The position numbers and the translations under genes were made by a program. Shown here in pieces: positions 17,156 to 24,212 of a stretch of DNA of 64,000 nucleotides (position 1 is its first letter; the number at the start of each line of letters is the position of its first letter). The notes under the pieces are model-generated. The model saw only the letters and a list, made by a program, of their open reading frames with translations. It did no database searches and was not told where the DNA came from. Origin of the DNA: Lewinellaceae bacterium (GTDB taxonomy: Bacteria > Bacteroidota > Bacteroidia > Chitinophagales > Saprospiraceae); contig JACJXX010000001.1 in assembly GCA_020636435.1 (NCBI GenBank), forward strand, positions 1,877,001 through 1,941,000, read 5' to 3'.

Positions 17156-18712
17156 TCACCCTTTCTTCCCTCCCTTACTTTCTTCCTTAACCGGCGCTTC
17201 CGGATGGCCATTCTTCACCGGTTCCGGATTCACATTTTCGTTGCCATTCCTCGCCAGGTACTCCGGCAGGTTGAGGCCCGACTGGTTCATGAACTCGCTC
17301 AGGGCGGGGATAGACTTGAACATATTGCTCAGGAACCCGGCCGTGCCCTGCCCGTCGCCCCCGTCGAAGACGGTAATCTTATCGAACTTGATGTTCTTGA
17401 TGGCATCGGCCTGCGTCTTCGCCAGTTCCGGAATCTTGTCTACCAGCAGCAATCCGATAGCGGCCTGGGCGTTGCCGTCGGCGGCGTCGACCAGCTTTTG
17501 GAAGCCGGCGGCCTGGGCGTCCAGCACTTTGCGGATACCTTCGGCTTCGGCCTGGTAGCGTGCCAACACGGCTGCCGCTTCGCCTTCGGCTACTTTGCGG
17601 TTGCGTTCGGCTTCCGCTTCGGCGGCGATGACCGTTTTTTCTTTCTCGATCTGAGACTGGACGACTTCATTGGCGCGGCGGGCGGCCAGTTCTCTTTCCT
17701 TGCGGGCCTCTTCGGCTTCGGTCTGGGCCCGGTAGGCGGCGGTCTGGGCTTCGGCCTCAGTGGTCTTTTCGGCTACTTCGGCATTTTTATTGGCTTCGGC
17801 CACCTGTTGGCGCCGGCTCGTATCCGAGAGGGCGATCTGGATGTCAGCCAGGTTTTTGCCTTTAATCGCATCTGCCTGGGCATTCTTTTCGCCGATCTCG
17901 GCTGCGGAATCGGCAGCAGCCACCTGGGTGCGCCGTTCCTTATCCGCTTCGGCCTGGCCAATGGCGCCGGTGCGCTCTTCCTTGGCGACTTTCACCTTGG
18001 CGTCGTTGATGGCCTTGGCGGCGGCTTCCTGCCCCAATGCCTTGATATAGCCCGATTCGTCGTGAATGTCGGTAACGTTGACGTTGATCAGGGACAGGCC
18101 GATCTTGTGCAGTTCATCGCCGACGTGTTCGTATACGGCGGTGACGAATTTATCGCGGTCGGAATTCAGCTCCTCGATGTCCATATTGGCGATCACCAGG
18201 CGCATCTGCCCCATGATGATGTCGTGGGACAGGGAGCGGATGGAGTCCTTGTGCATGCCCAGCAGGCGCTCGGCGGCTGCTTTCATCAGGCTGGGCTCGT
18301 TGCCGATCGCCACCGTGAACTGCGCCGGGACGGACACCCGGATGTTCTGCTTGGACAGCGCATCCTGCAGGTTCACGTCGATCGACATGGGCTGCAAGTC
18401 CAGGTATTGGTAGTCCTGAATCACCGGCCAGACAAAGGCGGCGCCGCCGTGGATGCAGTTGGCGCTGCCCTGCCCTGTCTTCCCGTAAATTACCAGGATT
18501 TTGTCGGACGGGCAACGGCGGTACCGGGACACGAAGAACCACATCAATAGCAGGAAAATCGCTACGACAAAGAGGATTGGAATCACTATGGACATGCTGC
18601 TCCCCATGATGCCTTCATCGAACTGGGCGGAAAGTGGGGTGGATAAAAAGAGGATGGCTCCTGACAGCAGTAGCCTGAAGCCGGAGGTAATGAATTTGCG
18701 AGATGTCATCAT
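17156..18712 (-). CDS. flotillin-family (SPFH) membrane protein
   Basis: 518 residues from the ATG at 18712 (a second ATG follows immediately). The frame stays open to 18967, but that part is repeat DNA. An N-terminal hydrophobic stretch and a membrane helix (IVIPILFVVAIFLLLMWFFV) precede the SPFH domain ('KILVIYGKTGQGSANCIHGG', 'RVSVPAQFTVAIGNEP', 'VYEHVGDELHKIGLSLINVNV'). A long Ala/Glu-rich coiled coil (about 240-430, 'AEKTTEAEAQTAAYR') and a C-terminal part ending in Lys/Gly-rich sequence follow. Flotillins organise membrane microdomains as large oligomers. The upstream NfeD-like gene is the usual partner of bacterial flotillins. Confidence 0.92.
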   Translation of the reverse strand: MMTSRKFITSGFRLLLSGAILFLSTPLSAQFDEGIMGSSMSIVIPILFVVAIFLLLMWFFVSRYRRCPSDKILVIYGKTGQGSANCIHGGAAFVWPVIQDYQYLDLQPMSIDVNLQDALSKQNIRVSVPAQFTVAIGNEPSLMKAAAERLLGMHKDSIRSLSHDIIMGQMRLVIANMDIEELNSDRDKFVTAVYEHVGDELHKIGLSLINVNVTDIHDESGYIKALGQEAAAKAINDAKVKVAKEERTGAIGQAEADKERRTQVAAADSAAEIGEKNAQADAIKGKNLADIQIALSDTSRRQQVAEANKNAEVAEKTTEAEAQTAAYRAQTEAEEARKERELAARRANEVVQSQIEKEKTVIAAEAEAERNRKVAEGEAAAVLARYQAEAEGIRKVLDAQAAGFQKLVDAADGNAQAAIGLLLVDKIPELAKTQADAIKNIKFDKITVFDGGDGQGTAGFLSNMFKSIPALSEFMNQSGLNLPEYLARNGNENVNPEPVKNGHPEAPVKEESKGGKKG

Positions 18713-18967
18713 ATTTTTTTTGATTGTATGGGTTGTGAATTTATTGTTGTATGCCTGCCAGCTTGGCGTTTCGCCTGGCGAGCAGGCTGGGATTGCTGAA
18801 TTGCTGGATTGTTGCCTGCCTGCTCGGGCCCGTAGTGGCGGGCCCGTATGGGCCAGGCCGCTTGGCGTCTCGCCTGGCGGGCAGGCAGGGATTGTTGGAT
18901 TGTTGGATTGTTGAACGTCCGGCTGGCAGCCAGCAATACAGCCATTTAACCATCCTACTGCCCCCAC
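18713..18967. repeat. 255-bp repeat block between NfeD and flotillin genes
   Basis: Two 54-bp copies start at 18761 and 18860 (each begins gcttggcgt(t/c)tcgcctggcg and ends in ggattgttg), with gggcccgta palindromic words between them. The third word group (gccatttaaccatcc, 18944-18958) recalls the repeat at 674-808. The open frame through the block encodes two similar Pro-rich peptides containing PGETPS, but this is a by-product of the repeat. The block would be part of the NfeD-flotillin transcript. Confidence 0.75.
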
Positions 18968-19552
18968 CTAGCCAACATCTGAATCCGGCGTGTCCAGCGG
19001 CGAAACGATCACATAATCCTTTTTGGCTTCTATCACCATCACCTTTTCATGCGTGGCCAGTTGCCGGCCATTCTCCGACCGGGCGGCTATCTCCCGGTTG
19101 ACCTCGTCAATCAGCACCGTGATTCGGCCTTTGCCGCCGGGCGGAATAGGCACATATACCGTTCCCATTTTCCCCTCGGCCTGCCACAGGTGCCAGGTGC
19201 CTTCCTCCTGGTTTCGCAGCAGCCAGCGGAAAAACCAGGTGAGCAACATGACGGCTACCCCTCCGGCAATAAGGCTGGAGAGGATCACTAAAGTCCACGA
19301 CCAGGAGGTATTGAGGAAAATGGCACGGGCGGTGAAAGCGCCGACGGAGATGAAGGTAAGCAGCGTTTTGAGCAAGCCCAGGCCGGCATCGGCGGAGCTT
19401 CCGTCTGAGTGGGCGTCCATATCGCCCCCGGCATCGGCATCCACATCGCCGTCGAAATCCATTCCGCCGATGATGGAGATGAGCAGCAGCAGGATCAAAA
19501 GGCCGCCGGCTATGGTTCCCGCCCAGAATAAAAGATTGATTATTTCTTGCAT
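18968..19552 (-). CDS. NfeD-like membrane protein, flotillin partner
   Basis: 194 residues. A first membrane helix (GTIAGGLLILLLLISIIGG) is followed by an Asp/Gly-rich loop 'DFDGDVDADAGGDMDAHSDG'. Two more helices (about 70-120) and a C-terminal OB-fold-like strand region ('GKMGTVYVPIPPGGKGRITV', 'HEKVMVIEAKKDYVIVSP') follow. This is the layout of NfeD/YqiJ-type proteins that sit next to flotillin genes and help localise them to membrane domains. It is upstream of the flotillin gene on the same strand, separated only by the repeat block. Confidence 0.82.
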   Translation of the reverse strand: MQEIINLLFWAGTIAGGLLILLLLISIIGGMDFDGDVDADAGGDMDAHSDGSSADAGLGLLKTLLTFISVGAFTARAIFLNTSWSWTLVILSSLIAGGVAVMLLTWFFRWLLRNQEEGTWHLWQAEGKMGTVYVPIPPGGKGRITVLIDEVNREIAARSENGRQLATHEKVMVIEAKKDYVIVSPLDTPDSDVG

Positions 19553-19772
19553 AATTTAAGGGGTCATTTACTTCTTTCAAGTTCGGATTTTAAATTGGTT
19601 TTTCCAAAATTGTTTGTACCGGGGTGGGCCAACGGCCGTTGAAGGGTGGAGTGGGCTCGATGTATACTGAGTTGCACCTGGTTTTGTGCATTTGGGGTGG
19701 ACTTCCCCTTTAGGGGCGCCGAAATAGTTATCTTTTTTTACTATATTCAAGCTCCAAACTACACCCAAGTCA
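19553..19772. other. spacer upstream of split amylase gene
   Basis: No gene. It holds a small perfect hairpin cccc-ttta-gggg (about 19705-19717), and TATCTTTT at 19729-19736, one base from the Bacteroidota -7 box and 37 bp before the ATG at 19773. No convincing -33 TTG lies at the right distance, so this promoter is tentative. Confidence 0.4.
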
Positions 19773-19880
19773 ATGAAAAACCACCCATTCTACCTGATCG
19801 CAATTTCACTGATGGCTATCAGCAGTTGTGCGCCCAACAATAAAGCGCCAAAGCGAGGCGGAGCAAAGCGACGGCCATAG
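19773..19880 (+). pseudogene. 5' fragment of alpha-amylase lipoprotein gene cut by IS91 element
   Basis: The ATG at 19773 opens MKNHPFYLIAISLMAISSC followed by APNN, a textbook lipoprotein signal peptide with the lipobox ISSC. After codon 22 the frame enters unrelated Lys/Arg-rich sequence and stops at 19880. The 6-bp word CAACAA at 19835-19840 is repeated at 22279-22284. Joining the two copies puts this fragment in frame with the open frame TPPE-MTPETTERK of the amylase at 22298. The fragment therefore appears to be the original secretion signal of that enzyme, separated by an inserted element. Confidence 0.75.
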
Positions 19881-20107
19881 CGTTGGCGCTATGTTGAACG
19901 AAGCCGGCGAACATCGAGGAATTATGGGCATTGAATGAAGCCTGTTCTTTAAGGGCACAGCCGGGTTGAGGCAGATCGAGGAGGCAGTTTCTGTAAAAGG
20001 GCTTTATAACAAGGTGGCTGAGCTGTGTTTTGCCCAGATTTTTGGCATTTTTCGTTTCCAGTAGGCATACCAAAGACTGACGATCAAAGGATCGTTGCTA
20101 AAGTAGG

Positions 20108-21328
20108 CTATAGAAACTTCGCTGACTGCATGGCAGCAGGCGGCGGATCGCGGCAGGCAGCCGGGATGATGGCAACCCGCTGAATAGTACCCTTAGCGCC
20201 GCAATGCGTGCAATCATGGGGGTTGCGCCCCAGCCACTGCTCCAGTACTTTTTCCCTCTGCTCAGCAGCTTCCGGCTTTTGTGTAGGCTGGGCAGGTTCC
20301 ACTTTCAGGGCTATTCTAGCGGCGTGCAAAGCCCGAGCTTTGTGGAAGTTGCTCAGGATGCCGTAGTGCCGCATCCGCCTGAATCCTGGCGGAAGTATGT
20401 GCAAGCAAAACCGGCGGAGGAACTCTGCTCCTTCCAAGCTCATGGTTTTGCGCTTGCCATCCTGGCGGTAGTCCTTGTAGCGGAAGGAAACTCGTTGCTT
20501 GTCGATGTTAGTGATGCGGTGGTTGGAGATGGCCACTTTGTGTGTGTACCGTCCCAGGTATTCCACCACAGCTTGGGGCCCATGAAAAGGCGCTTTGGCA
20601 TAGACAACCCAATGCTGGGCAAAGCGTTCGCGGCGCCATTGAGCAAAAGGCTTCTTTTGCCTGGGCGGGATGTGCAGGCTACCTTGTTTGTAAGCATCCG
20701 TAAAATGCCGCAGGTATATGGCGCGGAAAACTTTGCTCATGGCCTTAACCGGGAAGAGGAAGCCTCTGCTGCCCGCCCGTTTAGGGTTTTGCCATTGCCC
20801 CTGTGGCGCGAGCCCTCCACCAGGTACAATACAGTGTATGTGTGGGTGTAAGCTCAGGTTTTGCCCCCAAGTGTGGAGCACCATCGTGGCGCCTGCCTGA
20901 GCGCCGAGCCATTTGTCATCAGCGGCAAAAGTGCGCAAGGTTTGCCAGGCAGCTTTGAAAAGCGTGTCATAGCAAAAAGCAGGGTTGTACAAGCACCACT
21001 CGTTGAACTGCTCTGGGATGGTAAAAACGACATGATAATACTTCACCGGGAGGAGTTCTTCAGAGCGGGCCTGTATCCATAGTTCGCGCTGCAGGCCACC
21101 GCACTTTGGGCAGTGGCGGTTGCGACAAGAGTTGTAGCTGATGCGCACCGCGCCACACTCGGTACAGGCGTCAATGTGCCCGCCGAGAGCAGCGGTGCGG
21201 CAGCGCTCCAGGGCGGAGAGGGTGCGCAAGTGGTGTTTGCACACCCTTCCCTGGGCGCGGAAGGCCTCGCCGAAGCGCCGGATAACATCAGCTACTTCCC
21301 AACGGGGTTGTTTAGCCCTTGTGCTCAT
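20108..21328 (-). CDS. IS91-family HUH transposase
   Basis: 406 residues from the ATG at 21328 (MSTRAKQPRWEV); an open extension upstream lies inside the recombinase gene. The N-terminus carries a zinc-finger block 'CTECGAVRISYNSCRNRHCP' then 'KCGG'. It is followed by 'KYYHVVFTIPEQFN', the HUH motif 'LHPHIHCIVPGGG' and the tyrosine region 'VVEYLGRYTHKVAISNHRI', all diagnostic of the Y2_Tnp/IS91 family that moves by rolling-circle replication. A second Cys pair 'CTHCGAKG' lies near the C-terminus. The protein looks full length and intact. It overlaps the recombinase gene by 17 bp. Confidence 0.95.
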   Translation of the reverse strand: MSTRAKQPRWEVADVIRRFGEAFRAQGRVCKHHLRTLSALERCRTAALGGHIDACTECGAVRISYNSCRNRHCPKCGGLQRELWIQARSEELLPVKYYHVVFTIPEQFNEWCLYNPAFCYDTLFKAAWQTLRTFAADDKWLGAQAGATMVLHTWGQNLSLHPHIHCIVPGGGLAPQGQWQNPKRAGSRGFLFPVKAMSKVFRAIYLRHFTDAYKQGSLHIPPRQKKPFAQWRRERFAQHWVVYAKAPFHGPQAVVEYLGRYTHKVAISNHRITNIDKQRVSFRYKDYRQDGKRKTMSLEGAEFLRRFCLHILPPGFRRMRHYGILSNFHKARALHAARIALKVEPAQPTQKPEAAEQREKVLEQWLGRNPHDCTHCGAKGTIQRVAIIPAACRDPPPAAMQSAKFL

Positions 21329-22139
21329 CGGACAAAAAGTCGAGAGGCGAAGGGATATCCCGCAGGGTGATGGAGGCATAGCGCAGGTAGAGCAGCGTGG
21401 TACTCAAGTAGGCATGGCCTAGCAGTTGCTGAAGGCGCACCAGGTTGCCTCCGTTGTTGAGGTAATGAACGGCGAAGCAATGCCGAAGGGTGTGTGGGCA
21501 TACTTTTTTGTGGAGCCTGGAACGTTGCAGGGTAGTACTGGTGATGTATTGTACGCCGCGTAAGGAAATACCCTGAGAACTGCTACGCTCCCGCCCCGGA
21601 ATGAGGAAATCCTTGGGGCGTTCCTGGCGGTAGTACTGGTTGAGGGTATCTCTAAGGCGCCCACCATAGGGCAGCACTCTGGTGATGCCGCCTTTGGACG
21701 TACGGATGGTTACCGTGCCTTGCTCCCGGTTGAAATCGCTGATGCGCAGGCGGCCCACTTCACCAGCTCGCAGGCCCAGGCCGAAGAGCAGTTCGAGTAC
21801 CAGGCGATGCCTCATACTGCGCGCTGCGCCAAGAAAGAGGCGCAGTTCATCGGCATTGAGCAAGTCGCCGAGTTGCTTAGGCTTGCGAGGGTTGGGGATG
21901 TCCACTACCAGTTCGAGCCGCCGGGCTACCTCGCGGTAGTAGTACTTCAAGGCACATACAACCGTGTTGAGAGTGGAGGCGCTGAGGTGCTTGCGCCGGG
22001 CAGCCAGGTAGGCCAGCAGTTCGTCGCGGGTAAGTTCATCGGCCGGCTTGCCGGCGCGCTCCTGCACATCGCGTAGGGAGCGCACGTAGTTTAGCGCAGT
22101 GCTCTTGGCAAGCCCTGCTACGGTAAGGTGGTTGGCCAT
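21312..22139 (-). CDS. tyrosine recombinase of the IS91-type element
   Basis: 275 residues: an N-terminal SAM-like core-binding domain ('KSTALNYVRSLRDVQERAG', 'LSASTLNTVVCALKYYYREV') and a catalytic domain with the Arg in 'GLGLRAGEVGRL', the His-x-x-Arg box 'CPHTLRHCFAVHYL', 'LQQLLGHAYLSTTLLYLRY' with the nucleophile Tyr. Such integrase-like genes accompany a subset of IS91-family elements. Its end overlaps the transposase start, so both are probably translated from one mRNA. Confidence 0.93.
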   Translation of the reverse strand: MANHLTVAGLAKSTALNYVRSLRDVQERAGKPADELTRDELLAYLAARRKHLSASTLNTVVCALKYYYREVARRLELVVDIPNPRKPKQLGDLLNADELRLFLGAARSMRHRLVLELLFGLGLRAGEVGRLRISDFNREQGTVTIRTSKGGITRVLPYGGRLRDTLNQYYRQERPKDFLIPGRERSSSQGISLRGVQYITSTTLQRSRLHKKVCPHTLRHCFAVHYLNNGGNLVRLQQLLGHAYLSTTLLYLRYASITLRDIPSPLDFLSDEHKG

Positions 22140-22297
22140 GCGGTCAAGGGCCTCTTGAAATGCTGGGCGGCTAGCCTGATAGGCTTTGGGTTGAGATTTT
22201 TTTTGACATGATGAATATTGTTTTGATGAAATACTGGAATATACGTTATTTTGGGCTTGCCGCGATAGCGGCTTAGTTCAACAACACCCCACCGGAA

Positions 22298-24091
22298 ATG
22301 ACACCAGAAACAACAGAACGCAAGATCGTCGTCTACCAGGCCTTTACCCGCCTCTTCGGCAACACCAACACTACCAATAAACCGTGGGGAACCATCGAAG
22401 AGAACGGCGTGGGCAAGTTCAACGATTTCACCGACAAAGCGCTGGACTCCATCCGCGCCCTGGGCGTCACCCACATCTGGTACACCGGCGTGCCCCACCA
22501 CGCCGTCATCCGCGACTATACCGCCTACGGCATCTCCCAGGACGATCCCGACGTGGTCAAAGGCCGGGCCGGCTCGCCCTACGCGGTAAAAGATTATTAT
22601 AATGTCAATCCCGACCTGGCCGAAGACCCCGCCCGGCGGCTGGAAGAGTTTCAGGCCCTCATTGAGCGCACCCACCGCCACGGGATGAAGGCACTTATCG
22701 ACATCGTGCCCAACCATCTGGCGCGCCGCTACGAGGGCAAAAACAACCCGGCAGGCGTAGAAGACTTCGGCGCGAGCGATGACGTTACGGTGGAGTACAA
22801 ACGCGACAACAACTTCTACTACATCCCCGGCGAACCGTTCCGGGTGCCAGAACCGCAGGGCGGTTACCAACCCCTGGGCGGAGCGCCTCACCCCCTGTCC
22901 GACGGCCAGTTCGACGAAAACCCCGCCAAATGGACCGGCAACGGGGCCCGCCTGGCCCAACCGGGCTTCAACGACTGGTACGAAACGGTGAAGGTCAACT
23001 ACGGCGTGCGGCCGGATGGCACCAAAGACTTTCCCGAGCTGCCCAAAGGGTTCGATCAGAAAGATTACAACGCCCACTATGAATTCTGGCAGAACCAGGA
23101 CGTGCCCGACTCCTGGATAAAATTCCGCGACATCGCCCTGTACTGGACGGCCATGGGCATCGACGGCTTCCGCTTCGACATGGCGGAGATGGTGCCGGTG
23201 GAGTTCTGGAGCTTTATGAACTCGGCCATCAAAATGAAAAACCCGGACGCCTTCCTCCTGGCGGAAATTTATACCCCCGCCATCTACCGCGATTACCTCC
23301 GCCTGGGCAAAATGGACTATCTCTACGACAAGGTGGAACTCTACGACACCCTCAAACACATCATGCAGGGCCATGGCTCTACCGACAATATCTCCGCCAT
23401 ACAAAAGGGCCAGGCCGATATCGAACACCACCTGCTGCACTTCCTTGAGAACCACGACGAGCAGCGCATCGCCAGCCCGCCCTTTGCCGGCGATGCCCGG
23501 AAGGGTAAGCCGGCTATGGTGGTGTCGGCTACCATCAGCACCTCCCCCACCATGGTGTACTTCGGCCAGGAAGTAGGTGAGCCGGGCGCAGAGGAACCCG
23601 GCTTCGGCGATCCCACCCGCACGTCCATCTTCGACTACATCGGCGTGCCCTGCCACCAGCGCTGGATGAACGGGGGCGCGTTCGACGGCGGGCAGTCTAC
23701 CCCGGAAGAAAAAGCCCTGCGCGATTTCTACCGCCGCCTGCTCAATTTCACCATCAACAGCCCCGCCCTGATGGGGGAATACCGGGAGATTCATGGCTAT
23801 AACCGGGAGCGGACGGAGGGGTATGGCCAGAGGGTGTTTTCTTTTGTGCGCTGGTCGGCGTCAGAGAAACTGGTCATTGTTTCTAATTTCGATGCAGAGA
23901 AAAACTATGAATTCGACCTGAAAATTCCCGCTGAAGTCATTACTGCCTGGGGGCTGAAGGATGGGGAGTATAAGCTGGCGGAGCAGCTTTATGGGGATAA
24001 GAATGCTTCATTGAAAGTGGTGGATGGCAAGGGGGAGGTGGCGGTGCGGCTGGCGCCGCTGGAGTCGGTAATCTGGAGGGTGGGGGGGTAA
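22298..24091 (+). CDS. GH13 alpha-amylase, separated from its signal peptide
   Basis: 597 residues from the first available ATG (MTPETTERK); the frame is open back to a stop at 22274. GH13 motifs: region I 'ALIDIVPNHLAR', nucleophile Asp294 in 'GFRFDMAEM', acid Glu323 in 'FLLAEIYTP' and Asp387 in 'FLENHDEQR'. A C-terminal beta domain follows ('EKLVIVSNFDAEKNYEFDL'). All catalytic residues are present. It hydrolyses alpha-1,4 glucans. The N-terminus has no signal peptide, and a fitting lipoprotein signal lies 2.4 kb upstream beyond the IS91 element. As it stands the protein, if expressed, would be cytoplasmic and depend on a new promoter near the element's end. Confidence 0.9.
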   Translation: MTPETTERKIVVYQAFTRLFGNTNTTNKPWGTIEENGVGKFNDFTDKALDSIRALGVTHIWYTGVPHHAVIRDYTAYGISQDDPDVVKGRAGSPYAVKDYYNVNPDLAEDPARRLEEFQALIERTHRHGMKALIDIVPNHLARRYEGKNNPAGVEDFGASDDVTVEYKRDNNFYYIPGEPFRVPEPQGGYQPLGGAPHPLSDGQFDENPAKWTGNGARLAQPGFNDWYETVKVNYGVRPDGTKDFPELPKGFDQKDYNAHYEFWQNQDVPDSWIKFRDIALYWTAMGIDGFRFDMAEMVPVEFWSFMNSAIKMKNPDAFLLAEIYTPAIYRDYLRLGKMDYLYDKVELYDTLKHIMQGHGSTDNISAIQKGQADIEHHLLHFLENHDEQRIASPPFAGDARKGKPAMVVSATISTSPTMVYFGQEVGEPGAEEPGFGDPTRTSIFDYIGVPCHQRWMNGGAFDGGQSTPEEKALRDFYRRLLNFTINSPALMGEYREIHGYNRERTEGYGQRVFSFVRWSASEKLVIVSNFDAEKNYEFDLKIPAEVITAWGLKDGEYKLAEQLYGDKNASLKVVDGKGEVAVRLAPLESVIWRVGG

Positions 24092-24212
24092 CACCTGGAG
24101 CGGCTTATTAATCGGGCGTTGATTTCTTGCACCGGTATTTTGATAGGCAATGCATTACCACTTCAATGTTGTACTGCATATTTGGCACTGTGCAGTTACC
24201 GTGACTATCTCT

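Larger units (their letters stand above)
19841..22278 (-). mobile_element. IS91-family element with tyrosine recombinase and HUH transposase
   Basis: About 2.44 kb between two CAACAA words (19835-19840, 22279-22284). It encodes a recombinase and an IS91-type transposase on the minus strand with overlapping ends. Each end has a small subterminal hairpin: catagcg/cgctatg (19876-19893) on the left and gccgc/gcggc (22259-22272) on the right. IS91 elements lack terminal inverted repeats and are not known for target duplications, so the ends are inferred from the split amylase gene. GTTC (22276-22279) lies at the right border, resembling the IS91 target tetranucleotide. Confidence 0.8.

Noticed and set aside
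17204..18550. 448-codon plus-strand open frame
   Set aside because: Antisense to the flotillin gene; Phe/Gly/Leu-rich translation is the complement of the Ala/Glu coiled coil.
18713..18967. N-terminal extension of flotillin
   Set aside because: It is encoded by duplicated repeat DNA, and a signal-like N-terminus starts at 18712.
22118..23794. 558-codon minus-strand open frame
   Set aside because: It is antisense to the GH13 amylase, whose catalytic motifs are unmistakable; the frame is a by-product of GC-rich codon use.
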